A stretch of 64,000 nucleotides of DNA from Petaurus breviceps papuanus (GCA_028583685.1 JAMXIF010001253.1:80776339-80840338), one strand, 5' to 3'. Shown: positions 12,573 to 28,060, counted from the first letter of the stretch. Program-made: numbers and translations. The notes: generated from the letters alone by a model not told the origin.

Positions 12573-13254
12573 ATGCTCTCAAGATTTCCCACCACAAAAG
12601 AGATAAAATAGCAACTCAGGGCAAATATATAGTAGAAAAAAAAAATAAAAGTAGGATCAGAACAGTGGCCCTCCTGAGATAATTGAAGAAGATGTGAAGA
12701 AAAATCACAGGAAGAGATTTTATCCCTGTGAAGAGTAAACACTTCCAGGCTAGGGACTGTTTAAAAAACAAGTGGCAAGTCATGGGGTTAGCTACGTTGG
12801 GAGGTCGCCTCACCCTCAGCTACAGGAACTTTTACCACCAGGACTGTGAAGATAGTTGGACATCTGAGCTGGGGGAGATCAAAGAAACCTTTGCTACTGA
12901 CAAAGAAAGTCAGATCCAGATGTGCTGTGGAGAAGTGGCAGTGGTGAGAAGGAACTAGCACATGTAAATTGAGTGCAGAAGCAGTGCCACTGGCTGTGGG
13001 CACTTATAGGAGGTCTTGGTTTGGGTTCAAGGTCAAATGGGAGAACTGAAGGAGGATCTGAGGCCAGGAGAACCAAACCACAAACCTCAGGACTAGAGGT
13101 GATTACAAGACTAAACTATTATTTTTTTTTTTTTTTGTAAAAAATGCACAAAGGAGAAAGAATACAATTATAAAGAGTTACCAAGGGAAGAGAGAAGACT
13201 GAGGTTCATAATAAGAGGAGGATACTAAAGTAAAGAAACCCTCTTCTACTCAAA

Positions 13255-16150
13255 AGAGTAATGTCAATGGGGCAGAATCAAGATGGTGGAGAAGAAACAG
13301 GACTTCCACATGGCTCTCGCTCCCACATCCTCCAATTCATGTAAAAAATAACTCTAAACAAACTTTTGAGCTACAGAACCCAAGAAAGACAGAGAGAAGC
13401 TAACTTCCCACTGAAGATAGTCCATCAGGCCAGCAGGAAGAGGCCAGTGCAGCACTCTGGGAGCCGAGCCCAGCCCCGTGTGAGCCAGAGGTTTTAGCCT
13501 CAGGGAGGCCTGCCCAGCCACCAGCTGCAGGGACATCAGATCACCAGCAGCTGTGGTAGTTTCCAGAATTATCAACCCATAAATACCAAAGACAAAGTGA
13601 GAGATCAGTGTAGATTTGGGGGTAACAGGGAGATTAGGGTATGGTCCAGCCTTTACCCCCTGGAGGGAGAAGTAACTCAGGGGCCGAGGCAGTGCAGCTG
13701 CCGTCACATAGCTGCTTCAGAGCTCCTGGCTTGCAGATTGTAGGGGGACCAAGCAACCTGTCTGGGGGGTAATCGCGCTTGCTTTAACCTGCTTGGATCT
13801 GTATTGTGGACTAGGGTGGAGGTCCTAGGTTGCATGAACAGTTTGCCAGAATGTGTACAGGCTTCAGAGAGGGCACCCAACTAATAGCTCCAGCAGCTTA
13901 TAAAACCCCAGCGATTGGGACAAAGCTTTCCTTTCTGGTAGCAGAGTTTAACTGTGGCAAAAGGCTCAAAAGTCAGGTAATTGAGTGGAAACATGAGTAA
14001 GCACAGGAAGCAAAGCAAGCCGAGCAATCCAACTTTACACTCCTATTTGGAGGACAAAAAGGATCAAAGCATGAAACAGGAGGAAGACATCACAGTCAGA
14101 ACTCCTGCATCAAAAGCTTCCAAGAAAAATATGACATGTTTACAAGCCATAGAGGACCTTAAGAAGGATTCTGAAAACCAAATAAGAGAAGTGGAGGGAA
14201 AGTTGGGGAGAGAAATGAGAATGATGCAAGAAAATTATGAAATGAGAGTCAACAAACCTGATTGAAGAAAATAAAACCTTAAAAAATTGACTAACTCAAA
14301 TGGGAAAAAAAGCTCAAAAAACCAATGAGGAGAAGAATGACTTAAAAAGTTGAATCTGCCAGATGGAAAAAGAACCTTCCCCATACTCCCTCTGACTGAA
14401 GAGAATCATTCCTTCAAAATTAGATTGGAGCAAATGGAAGTTAGTGACTTTATGAGAAATCAAGATACTATTAAACAGATCCAAACAAATGAAAAATTAG
14501 AAGGCAATGTGAAATATCTCATTGGAAAAACCACTGACCTGGAAAATAGATCTAGGAGAGATAATTTAAAAATTATTGGATACCTGAAAGCCATCATCAA
14601 AGAAAGAAGCTAGAAATCATCCTTCAAGAAATTCTCAGAGAAAACTGCCCTGATGTTTTAGAACCAGAGGCCAAAATAGAGCTTGAAAGAATCTACCAAT
14701 CACCTACTAAAAAAGATCCCAAAAAAGAAAACTCCTAGGAATATTGTAGCCAGGTTCCAGAATTCACAGATCAAGGAGAAAATATTACAAGTAGCCAGGA
14801 AGAAACAATTTCAATATTGTGGAAACAAAATCAGGATAACACAGGATCTGTCAGCTTCTACACTGAGGGATCAAAGGGCTTGGAATATGATATTCCAGAG
14901 GTGAAAGGAGCTGGGATTAAAACCAAGAATCACCTACCCAGCAAAACTGAGTATCATGTTTCAGGAGAAAATATGGCTATTCAATGGAATAGAGGACTTT
15001 CAGGCATTCGTGATGAAAAAATCAGAGTTGAATAGAAAATTTGACATTCAGATACAAAAATCAAGAGAAGCATGAGAAGGTAAATAGGGAAAAGAAATCA
15101 TAAGGAACTTATCAAAGTTGAACTATTTATATTCCTACATGGAAAAACGATAATTGTAACTTACAAAACTTTTCTCAGTTTGAGGATAGTTGAAGGGAAT
15201 AAAAATATATGTGTGTATAAATACATATACATGTCTACATAGAAGGTATATGGGCTTATGAATACATGTATGAGTGTGTGTATATATGTCTACAGGTATA
15301 CATATACAGAGGGCACAGGACTAATTTAATAGCAGGGCTGATACTTAAAAGGTGAAATTAAGAGGTGAGAGGGGAATATGATGAGAGGAGATGGGGAGAG
15401 ACAATGGGGTAAATTATCTCATATAGAAAAGGCAAGGGAAAACGGTTACAATGGAGAGGAAGAACAGGAAAGCAAAAAGGAATGAGTCAACCTTATTCTC
15501 ATTGAATTTGGCTAAGGGAAGGAATGACATACCCACTAAATAGGGTATCTCACCCTACAGGAGAATAGGGGGGAAGGGGATGAGAGGGGGGATGATGGAA
15601 GGGAGGGCAGGTTGAGGGGGAGGGAAGTTGGAATCACCCACTTTTGAAAAAGGACAGGATCAAAGTAGAGAATAGAACAAACAGGAGTGGGATAGGGTGG
15701 AGGGAAATAAACTCAGTCTTTAACAATATATCCACTATGGAAATGTTTTGCATAGCTACACATGTACAATCTATATTGAATTGCTTATCCTCCCAGTAAG
15801 GGTGGGTGACGAGGGAGGAAGGAAAAGAATCTGGATTTCAAAGTTTAAAATCAAATGTTTAAAAATATATTATTATTATTATTACTATTATCTTTTACAT
15901 GTAACTTAGAAATAAGACATACAGGCACTAGTGCATAGAGATCCACTGTGTCCTACTGGAAAGTCAGAAGGGGTGTGGGGGAAGATATGGGAAGGAGCAG
16001 ATTAGGGGAGGGAATATTCAGTGGGATTGCTGTTTTGGGGTGGTGGGTAGGGAAAAATGGGGAGAAAATTTATAACTCATAATCTTGTGTAAATGAATGA
16101 TATAAAATAAAAAATAAAAAAGAGGAAGAAAAAAGGAAGAGTAATGTCAA
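13255..16150 (+). mobile_element. HAL1-type retroelement, copy 2, with TSD
   Basis: A full-length type-A HAL1 bounded by a perfect 13-bp TSD AGAGTAATGTCAA (13255-13267 and 16138-16150). The leader starts GGGGCAGAATCAAGATGGTGG, ORF1 spans 13993-15075, a TA/TG tract follows at about 15205, and the 3'UTR ends in an A-rich tail at about 16100-16137. It inserted into the ORF1 N-terminal region of the type-B element: the reading continues from before 13255 to after 16150. No ORF2 is present. Confidence 0.9.
13993..15075 (+). pseudogene. HAL1 ORF1 protein remnant (copy 2)
   Basis: ORF1 RNA-binding protein of the L1 kind, about 360 codons. It opens MSKHRKQSKPSNPTLHSYLEDKK. The coiled-coil section (EDLKKDSENQIREVEGKLGREM) is followed by KTTDLENRSRRDNLKIIGYL, the start of the RNA-recognition fold, and a C-terminal section with KKQFQYCGNKIRITQDLSAS. 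Frames change near 14262, 14350, 14613 and 14683, and a stop follows NKPD near 14263, so no full protein can be made. It is closer to intact than copy 1 and more damaged than copy 3. Confidence 0.85.
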
Positions 16151-16727
16151 ATGGTTACCTGCTCCCAAAGAATTCACAGAAGAACTTTTGAAAAAGACTT
16201 TAAAAATTGAATTATATTGAAGAAAAATTTTAATGAATGAATGAGTGAATAAGACCAGTCCAAGAAAAATAACGAAATTATGAAAAGAATGCCAACAATT
16301 AGGTAAGTAGATCCAGAATCTTAAGAAAGAAAATGACTCCTTGAAAATCAGAATTGGGCAAGGAGAAGACAGCAAAGTTATAAGTGATCAAGATATAATT
16401 TTAAAATATATAAAAAATAAAAAGCTAGGGGAGAATGTGAAACATTTCATAAGAAACATAACTGATCTGGAAAACAGATCAAGAAGACAAAATATAGAAT
16501 GATTGGACTACCTGAAATCTTGATACAATTATACGACTTTATTTTATTGTATTGTATTGTAAATATAAAGAAAATTGTCCCAAAGCATTAGAAAAACAGG
16601 GGGAAAGTAGGAATAGAAAAAATCCACCCGTCACCACCTGAAAGAAATCCTATGAGGAAAACATTTAGAAATATTATGGTGAAATTCAGAACCCACCTCA
16701 CTGAAGGATAAAATATTACAAATAAGA

Positions 16728-17796
16728 GAAAGGATTCTGAGAAGATGGGAGAATAGGTCAGAAAATTCCAAGCTCTCAAGATTTTCCCCCACAAAAGAGT
16801 TAAAATAGCACCTTATGGTGAAGAAAGTGTGGGTGGAGATAAATAAGAACAGGGGCATAACCAGGATCTCCCTGGGACAATTTGAGAAGATTAGACGAAA
16901 AATCCTAGGATGAGGTTTGGTCCCTGTGAAGAGTAAACACTTCCAGGGTAGGTTCCATTTTAACAGCAGGTGGCAAGCCCTGAGATTAGTTGGTTTGAAG
17001 GGCTGCCCCAGGCTACAGAGCTTTTACCCCCAGATAGTGAGAGGAATTGAGCATTTGAGCCCAGGAAGATTAAAGGAACCTCCATTGACCAGGAACACCA
17101 GACCCAGCTGTGCAGGGAAGAGCCACAGGGGTGAGGAGGAACCAGCACATGCCTGGTGAGTGCAGAAGCAGTGGAACAGGAAGTTCCTGGCTGTGGGCAC
17201 TTACAGGAGGTTGGAGGTTCGGCTTTAGTTTCAGGCTAGAGGGGAGAAGTGAAGATCTGGGGCAAGAGGAACCATTTCCCCTACCCCAGGGCTAGAAGTG
17301 ACTATGAATAATTAAGCTATCACCACAAAAAAATGCACAGGTAAAGGAGAAAGAATACAACCATAGAAAGCTATTATGTTAATAGAGATGACCAGGGTTC
17401 ATCTTCAGAGGAGGATACTGAAGTAAAGAAACTCCAAAAAAGTAAGGTCAAATGGTCATCTGCTCAAAAAGAATTTATAAAAGATCCTAAAAAAGACTTT
17501 AAAAATCAAATGACAGAGATGGAGGAAAAACTAAAAAAGAAAGTAAGAATAATCCAAGAAAAAAGAAGAAGGGTATGAAAGGAAAGTAAAACAACTAGAA
17601 AAGGAGATACAGAATCTTAAGGAAGAAAAGGCAAAATGAAGCCAGTGAAATTATAAGAGATCATGAAATGATTAAAAATATGAATAATGAAAAAAATAAA
17701 AGAGAAAGGAAAACACCTTATAAGAAAAAAAAAACAGATTTGGAGAAAAGATGAAAAAGATAAATATTATTGTGGCCTTCTGGAGGGTTGGGAGAG

Positions 17797-17846
<50 letters not shown>

Positions 17847-18234
17847 GTTATAGAGAAACATATCTACATATCTAAACTTTATTGTGGCCTTCTGGGGAGA
17901 GGGGTTGGGGGGAAGAGAAAAAAAGAACAATGTAAAAAAGTGCACATCAGAGAACAAAAGTAAACTCCTAAGGAAGCAAAGAAAAAATGGATAATTCTCA
18001 ACACAAGTATTATTATTATTATTATATAGGCTTTCTTGAAATGAAAATGTATTGTTATATATTTTGAATTCTCTCATCTTCTGCTATGCACATGACATGC
18101 TTTTTTTCTAACTTTTTATTTAAGTTCCAATATTTAAGTTTATTATGTTTTTATTTCTTTTCTCTATTCTGTATTTTTGTTCTGGCATTTGAGTTTAAAA
18201 TAAAATTTTGAAAGAAAAAAATATTACAAGCAAC
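16728..18234 (+). mobile_element. Shorter type-B HAL1-like element inserted in its own relative
   Basis: Begins at about 16733 (GATTCTGAGAAGATGGGAG) and ends in an A-rich tail at about 18222. AAATATTACAA occurs before it (near 16732) and after it (near 18230), the probable TSD. Outside both edges lies the type-B ORF1 C-terminal region, so one family member landed in another. Inside it, ORF1 breaks off after the coiled-coil part (EDTEVKKLQKSK, EFIKDPKKDFKNQMTEMEEK) and jumps at about 17750 to 3'UTR-like sequence with a (TA)n tract at 17801-17841. Confidence 0.75.
17801..17841. repeat. (TA)n microsatellite
   Basis: About 40 bases of pure TA, flanked on both sides by copies of TTATTGTGGCCTTCTGG (near 17767 and 17879). 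Confidence 0.95.
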
Positions 18235-18590
18235 AAGAAAAATACAATTTAAATATGGTGGTGCCACAATTAGAATCACATGAGACCTAGCAGCGTAAAC
18301 AATCAATGACAATAGGTTTTAGAACACTATATATCTAGGGGAGTAAAAGAATTGGGTTTCTGGATGAAAGAATCATACCCAGCAGAGGTAAGCATAATTC
18401 TGAATGAAAAAAATATTTAATCAAATGTCAGACTTTCTTAACTTTGTTAAAAAAATAAATCAAAACCTATACTTAAAGAAAGATTTGACATACAAAAGGT
18501 ACATAATAAAGACCAATTAAAAGGGACTCAATAAGAACAAACTATTTAACTTTTATGGATGTAAAATACAAAATTTAAATCTAAGATTAT

Positions 18591-19022
18591 TACCGTGTTT
18601 CCCCAATAATAAGACCTATCCCGAAAATAAGCCCTCCCCTTACTGTGTAAGATTCCTCTAAAATAAGCCCTCCCCCGAAAATAAGCCCTATTGAGATTGC
18701 TACTGTAGTGAAGGTGATCCCCTGCGCTACACGCTACATTACGGTACCCTCTGTATGCACCGTCTCCCCCCCCGCCCCGGTGAAACGCACACCGCGCTCC
18801 AAGCTGCATCCAATCAGAGCTGCAGCAGTGAGCGCGTCATCCTGTTCTTCCCCAGTGATTTGCTTATTGAATAAAGGTACATTTTTTTGTTCACATTAAC
18901 CTGTTTATTAAAATTGCTGTCAATGTTCATTAAAATAAGCCCTCCCCTGAAAATAAGCCCTCTGGTGTTTTTCTGTCCAAAAAATTTAATAAGACAGTGT
19001 CTTATTATTGGGGAACACGGTA
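18591..19022 (+). mobile_element. Young non-autonomous DNA transposon, copy 1
   Basis: 428-bp unit (18593-19020) with terminal inverted repeats CCGTGTTTCCCCAATAATAAG and its complement, flanked by TA on both sides, as for Tc1/mariner-type target sites. Internal AAATAAGCCCTCCCC motifs recur near both ends. It is CpG-rich compared with its surroundings, has a CCAATCAGAG box, and is about 96% identical to the inverted copy at 49.8 kb. There is no transposase. The ~80-codon frame on its minus strand exists in both copies only because they are near-identical. It sits in the type-B HAL1. Confidence 0.85.
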
Positions 19023-19077
19023 GTAATTAGGTAGTTCATAAGAAAGACTGGGGTAAATGGGAGCATAATATGACTTC

Positions 19078-22243
<3,166 letters not shown>

Positions 22244-22390
22244 TTAAAACCATTCAGGGACAACTAAAAGGAGTAATTTTCTTACATAAACTAGGTGTAA
22301 GAGGGAGATCTGATAACAGAGGAATTAGATGGGAGAGGAGGGCTATTAGTCCTGGAAACCTACTTTCATCAGGAACGAGTTCAAGAGGAA

Positions 22391-22392
22391 AC

Positions 22393-22423
<31 letters not shown>

Positions 22424-22473
22424 CGCTCCATACATACACACACACACACACACATATATAGATATAGATATAT

Positions 22474-22510
<37 letters not shown>
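22391..22510. repeat. Compound (CA)n-(GATA)-(GA)n microsatellite
   Basis: CA repeats with one interruption (22397-22453), a short GATATA stretch, then a GA run to 22510. It lies in the 3'UTR of the type-B HAL1. Confidence 0.95.
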
Positions 22511-22513
<3 letters not shown>

Positions 22514-22859
22514 CTAGAAGATTATAAAAGTCTTCTAAATTTAGAAAGAAATAGAAGGCTATGGATATGGAGAGGAGAGGGGCATTTTTAGAGGGGAGAG
22601 TGAGGGAAGAGGTTACAGGGGTATATAGAAGTGTGTTTAATGGAAATGGGAGGGTAAGAGAAGGATCCTTGTCAGGATAATGAAGGGATCTTTAGAGGGG
22701 AGGTTGAAGGAATAGGTCAAAGGGGCATATGAAAGGGTATTTAGATATATGGAAATGGGAGAATAAGGGAGGGACTGTTGGAAGGGGGGTAGGTTAAATA
22801 ATAGGAGGTAGAAGTAGAGGAGTCAGGAGGGATAGTAAAAAAAGAGATATGAACAAACA

Positions 22860-22975
22860 TAAAAATAAAGATTAGGAGTAGAATATGTTAGAGAAAGTAT
22901 GTATTTATATATGTGAATATGTGTATATATGTATCCATGTATGTATACATATATATCTCTATATAAATATATCCA
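22860..22975. repeat. TA/TG-rich simple sequence
   Basis: Degenerate TATG/TATA tract in the 3'UTR of the type-B HAL1, comparable in position to tracts in its relatives. Confidence 0.6.
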
Positions 22976-23285
22976 TGCTTAACTGTATGAGGGGAGAGGA
23001 AAGAAAAACAAAGTAAAAAGTATGCATCAGAGAATTAAAAAAACAACAGCAAGAAAGTAAAGATGAACAACTCTCAACACAATGCATAGTATCTATCATA
23101 TAGACTTCCTCAAAATGGAAATTTATTGTTATATATTTGGATTCTCTTATCTTCTGCTCTGCAGGTGACATACTTTTCTTATTTTATATTTATTTTACTA
23201 TTTCCATTAATATGTTTCTTTTTCTTTTTGCATTATGTATTTAACTTTCATTATTTAAGTCTAAAATTAAAAAAAGATTTAAAAG

Positions 23286-23626
23286 AAAGAAAAAGGAAAA
23301 GGACCCATACACACAAAAATATCAAAACAGCTCTTTTTGTGTTAGCAAAGAATTGGAAACAGAGTAGATGTCCATCAATTAGGACTGTCTGAACAAGTCA
23401 TGGTGTATAATTATAATAGAATACTATTGTGCTATAAGAAATGATGAAGAGGATAGTTTCAGAAAAAAATGAAAAGATTTGTATGAACTTATATAAAGTG
23501 AAATGAACATAATCAGGAAAACAATTTATACAATAGCAGTAATATTATAAAGATAAGCAACTATGAAAGACTTAGCAATTGTGATCAACACAGTGACCTT
23601 CCACTATTCCAAAGGACTCATGATGA
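23286..23626 (+). mobile_element. Outer L1, second piece
   Basis: Resumes the outer L1 at GGAAAAGGACCCATACAC and runs through the ORF2 end (ACTATTGTGCTATAAGAAATG) to the LTR insertion. It continues directly at 24871 after the LTR. Confidence 0.85.
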
Positions 23627-24870
23627 TGTAATACCAAGCAAAGAAATAGCTAACACCTTGTTTCAGCTTGTTGATTAACAGCTTGTTTCAGTTCATGATT
23701 GTATCAAGGCTTTTGTTGAAAAGCAGAACTTGTGAACCCCACAACCAGTGAATGGTAGAACTTGTGAACTCCTTTTGCATTAGCAACAGGAAGGGGAGGA
23801 TCTAATGACCATATATAAGGAGAGGCCCAGGGGGGAGAGAGTAGAATTGAGAACAGAACTTTTGGTGGCAAAACTGAGAACTGAGAAGAGAGAAGAACTG
23901 AGAAGGGGAACTTGTGGGAGCAGAGTTAAAAAGGAGAAAACTTGTGGTATCCTAGCACTCTTTGTCTGTTCTGTCTGTGTTGGTTTTTGTTTGTGATACT
24001 TTGTACAGAAGCCCTGGGCCTCACTGAAAGCCCTGAAAGAGGATTTTCTGGTTGCCTGTTTACAGAAGTCCTGGAGAAGGGATTTGGAGATCCTGGGACT
24101 ATACTGATGATTTGTATTGAGTTCTCGGACCTTGTTTGTGAGTCTGTGTTGATTTCTATGTTGATGATTTTTGTTGACTTCTTGGACCTTGTTTGTGGGT
24201 CCCTGTTGATTTCATAGACAGACAGTGAATTGATGATGTTGCCGGCAAGGCGCATGAATGTTGTTTTGGCTCTGCTAACCTTTGTCTTCCCAGAAACAGA
24301 AAATGTGAAGGACTTAAGGTGAACTGGAAGCTGTGAGCTTCAATATGGAACAGGAAATGAACGAAGAACTGGACAAGGAGCTGAGAGCTGCCTGCCTTTG
24401 AATCCAGGGGAGAGTTAGATAGATTCAGGAAGGAGCTGGGACCATGAAAAAGGAACCATGGAATCTGAGAGCCAGCCTTGAGTCAAGATGAAAAGACGTC
24501 TTCTTGGGTACCTAATGCTAACTGAGAAGATCATGATTTACTGTGACCTAAGGGTGGAGAACTTTGACCTTTATACTTTTTGTCCTTTAACGAGGCTTGC
24601 TTCTTAAGGATGATTTAGTTAAGGACTTATTACATGAATGTGCTTTGTTTAAAACTAGGTGACCACTTTGGTGAAGACTATATAGCCACTTTAGTGATAA
24701 CTTGTTATGCTATAATACTGTGAATGCTGTAATTTGATTTCTGTGAATGTTTTGCCTTAGTTTATTACTGAATAAACAGAGTTCACTATACTATATAATC
24801 AGAACCGTAAGGGAAGCTATTCACAGCAGCTGTCCTCTGGAAAGCTGCTTGGGCTTGGCTTTACAGATGA
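23622..24870 (+). mobile_element. Solo LTR, copy 2, with 5-bp TSD
   Basis: LTR of 1239 bp (23627-24865) starting TGTAATACC and ending TTTACA, flanked by GATGA on both sides (23622-23626 and 24866-24870). A TATATAAGGAG box lies near 23814 and a possible AATAAA signal near 24773. A 5-bp TSD is usual for ERVL-type elements, so that class is suggested but not proven. No internal region remains. It sits in the 3' part of the outer L1. Fossil. Confidence 0.85.
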
Positions 24871-25096
24871 AAAATTCTACCCATCACTAGATAGAGAACT
24901 GATAAACTAAGATTTAAATTAAAACATATTTTTTTCTTTTTTCCTCAGAATATGGTTAGTTCAGAAATGTATTTTGCATGACTTCAGATTTATAATAGGT
25001 TTTGTATTTCTTGCCTTTTCAATGGCTGAGTCTGGTGGTGTGGCAAGGAGAAAGTTTAGAACTGAAAATAAAGTAAAATTGAATTTTTAAAAAATC
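24871..25096 (+). mobile_element. Outer L1, third piece (3'UTR)
   Basis: Continues the L1 3' end (GAAAAATTCTACCCATCACTAG, then GTTTTGTATTTCTTGCC) to an A-rich end followed by the TSD at 25097. Confidence 0.8.
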
Positions 25097-25099
25097 TAA

Positions 25100-25440
25100 A
25101 CTGGGAGTCAGGTAGGTCTAAGTTTTAGTCCAGGCTCTTATAAATCATTTAAGCAAACTAATAAGAATTTAAAATCCCCTAAGTGCCATGTATTGTGGAT
25201 TCCAAAATAAAAATTAAATAATCCCTCCAAATCAAGGAGTTTACAGCCTATCTGAAAAAAAAATCACATGTACACATAGAAATATATACAAGTGGACATA
25301 TATAAGAATCCCAATTTTGAATCCTAACTGTGAAATTTAAAAAGTCATTTCTCATTCTATGTTCAAGTTTTCTGACACATAAAATGAGAGCATTGGATCT
25401 GCTACTCTATAAGTTCTCTTACAAGGCTTACATTCTATGA
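25100..25440 (+). mobile_element. MIR-like SINE split by an L2 3' fragment
   Basis: The SINE start (CTGGGAGTCAGGTAGGTCTAAG, 25101-25146) and its continuation (AAAAAGTCATTTCTCATTC, about 25320-25440) are separated by an antisense L2 3' end (TAAGTGCCATGTATTGTGG, CAAGGAGTTTACAGCC). Confidence 0.6.
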
Positions 25441-25486
25441 ATATGTATATAATGAATGGGAAATTAAGCAAATTATTTGGAAATAA

Positions 25487-25707
25487 TGTGAAATTAAGTC
25501 CTTCCTTAAGAGATGGTTAGAGTTATATGTTACAAAAAAAGAAATAAGTTGAGGGAAATAAATAAATTATCTCATCTTTTCAAGATGTAGATTTACTACT
25601 TCAAGATGATTTGATGAGAATAACATACCTTCCACCAAAGCAGATAGAAATTACACAGTGATCTTCATCACTGTCTTTGAGAAGCCTGACTTATGGAAAT
25701 ACAATAA

Positions 25708-25755
<48 letters not shown>

Positions 25756-25981
25756 TTTACTTGTGTTCTTGCCAAAATCCTTGTGGTAAAGTCCATCTGC
25801 ATTTACCTTATCTGGTCTTCAGTCAAAACCAACCAACTACTACTGGATCCTGGAAATCCTCATTCACTCACTAATGAATATAATTTATTATAAATGAAAT
25901 AATTTATTTATTTCCCTCAACTGATTCCTTTTTTGTAACATATGACTCTAACCATCTCTTAAGGAAGGACTTAATTTCACA
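25487..25981. repeat. Inverted repeat, ~88-bp arms, ~94% identical
   Basis: Left arm 25487-25575 and right arm 25894-25981 are reverse complements with about five differences. Core landmarks are CCTTCCTTAAGAGATGG on the left and CCATCTCTTAAGGAAGG on the right. The spacer of about 320 bases holds a (GT)n tract. I could not match it to a transposon family, and no TSD is evident. It may be an inverted duplication. Confidence 0.9.
25712..25753. repeat. (GT)n microsatellite
   Basis: About 40 bases of GT in the spacer of the inverted repeat. Confidence 0.95.
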
Positions 25982-26285
25982 TTTTTCCATAACTAGAAAT
26001 GATTTCACATAGAGAAGAGGATGGCGGGTTGGTGGCGATGAGGAGACTGGAGAGCAGAACATCAGCAATGGTGGTACAGAGAATAGTGCAGAGAGAGGCA
26101 ATCCTACTCAGCAGCAATTAGTCCTATTTCTTTTCTCTACATGTACACTTATACTGGCAAAGGAAGAAATGTATTTCCCATAAAAATACACCTGTTCCCT
26201 CCTGGGGCATGGTAGTCAGAAGGAAAAGTTAAGCAGGGGAATCCATAGAACCAGAGCCTCAACAGTGAGGCTACTTGAGGGAACT
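25982..26285. other. No recognised feature
   Basis: No gene or known repeat recognised. A 65-codon minus-strand frame (25904-26101) overlaps the repeat arm and looks like chance. Confidence 0.4.
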
Positions 26286-26289
26286 GGCT

Positions 26290-26880
26290 ATGTGGTGAAG
26301 ACTGGTAGAAGATAATGAAGCCCCATTGCTGCAGCTTCTACAAGGCATTTGTTATGAGGATTCTTCCATGGCACTTTCCATCACTCTCTGGGATCAAATA
26401 CGAAATGTTATGCTTAGCATCCAAAGTCCTTCACAACTTATCCCCCACCTACTTTTCCAGTCTTCTTACACCTTACTCTCACACATATTCTTTGATCCAG
26501 TGTAACTGGATCTACTATCACCTACATGGTCCATGAACAAGATACTCTTATCTTTTAGTTCTGAATATTTTCTCTGGGTGTTCCCATGCCTGGAATGTAC
26601 TCCCTCCTCTACATAGACTACTATGTCTCTGGCTTTAAGTCCCCATTAAAATATCATCTTCTACAGGAAGTTTTCCCAATCTTTCTTAACTCTAGTGCCT
26701 TCCCTCCTTTAATTATTTCCTCTGTATGCTGTACATTGTTGTCTTCCCCCATTAGATCGCGAGCTCCTTCAGGGCAGGGATTGTATTTTGCCTTTTATAT
26801 TCTAGCAATTAGCACAGTGCCTAGAACTTAGTGGGTATTTAATAAATATTTATTAATGTTTGAATAAAGTATCCTCTACC
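26290..26880 (+). mobile_element. L2 LINE: end of ORF2 and 3'UTR
   Basis: Reads in L2 order: GGGATCAAATACGAAATG, CCAGTCTTCTTACACCTTACTC, CATGCCTGGAATG, CTACAGGAAG, GAGCTCCTTCAGGGCAGGGA, CACAGTGCCTAGAACTTAG, then AATAAATATTTATTAATG. The protein equivalent is the end of the L2 reverse transcriptase polyprotein, with stops and shifts. Confidence 0.85.
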
Positions 26881-26882
26881 TC

Positions 26883-26907
26883 TCCCCACCCCTCCCCCCC
26901 ACCCCCA
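26883..26907 (-). other. G-quadruplex-type tract (on minus strand)
   Basis: Plus strand has four or more C runs of 4-7 bases separated by single A or T. The minus strand therefore has G runs with one-base loops. Confidence 0.7.
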
Positions 26908-26912
26908 TCAGA

Positions 26913-27598
26913 GGTCTGTACCCTGGGAAAAGCTCTGATGACCAAGCTTTACTTACAGTTCTGCTGGGCTTTTCTTGGAGCCTTTTTAGCTGTTAAGCTA
27001 AGTGTCCTATTAAGAACACTTCCATACTAAATAAGGTACCAGAATAGGATTATAGTGTATTTAGTTTTTTACAACTTCTTCCTAAATTTTAGCCTGGGCA
27101 TTAAGACAGGAAGCAACTGTGAAGGTGCTAAGCACTCGTTAAGAGTTTGCTGGTGGGGCTGCTGTTTGTTCTTCAGGGCTAGTTTCACAGCAAATGATGT
27201 GGTGTTTGCCAAGCATTTCTTTGAAAATAGTTGAGAACACGAGAAATTCAAAGCATTTTGTGTGAACTCAATACATTATTAAAGAGGGGAATTTGAGGGT
27301 AAAAGTATAATTACAGGAAAGTGTAAATTGTTATTTTTTCAGTTTCAGTCCCCTTGAAAAGTGATGAAAAATATTTCTTCCCAGATTAGAGAAGAATCTA
27401 CCTCTTCTCGCTCTTAATAGGCCAATTGATTTATTACATTGGACTTAAAATGTGAAATATCTGTACTAAGCTATGCTACAATAAAAAAATAAAGCTAAAA
27501 CAAAGAAAAAGGACCCTCCCAAAATATTTGTAGATTTGACATAATGAAGATTTATGTTTTTTCAATGTTATCTGTATGTCCTTCACCTTCACTGAAGG
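26913..27598. other. No recognised feature
   Basis: AT-rich unique-looking sequence with no recognisable gene or repeat. Confidence 0.4.
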
Positions 27599-27599
27599 G

Positions 27600-27860
27600 T
27601 CATTCCAATGTCCCTCTTGGCCATAGTGCATAAAGTGATGGACTTTGAGTCAAGGAAACTTAGTTTCATATCTTACATCTGATGTTTACTAGCAGAATGA
27701 CCATGTAAAAGTCATTTTACCTAACCAAGCCTCAGTTTCCTCATCTGTAAGATGGTGATAATTCCTATAGTATCTATTTCACACAATTGTTGTTAACCTT
27801 AAATTATATAATGTATACCAAGCCTTTGAAAACCTTAAAACTATGTGGATGTGAAATTTT
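27600..27860 (+). mobile_element. MIR/Ther-type SINE
   Basis: Body GATGGACTTTGAGTCAAGG, core CCTCAGTTTCCTCATCTGTAAGATGG, tail near AAACCTTAAAACTATGTGGATGTGAA. Confidence 0.85.
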
Positions 27861-28060
27861 AGTAATAGAAGGATAATTAAGTTTGTATCCATGTGAATGT
27901 CTAACTATGAGAAGACAAATGGAACTTGGAAATATGGCTCTGTGAAGGAGGAAGTACTGATTGGGTAAAGATTGAAAGTGTTGGAAGAAATTTTCAACTC
28001 TGAGGAAAACCAGATATGAGAGAAGTCAGTTCAGAAATAAAGAAAAATCTTGTTTGGATT

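Noticed and set aside
24871-25096. First read as unique sequence after the LTR
   Set aside because: It continues the L1 interrupted at 23626 and ends at the TSD copy at 25097.
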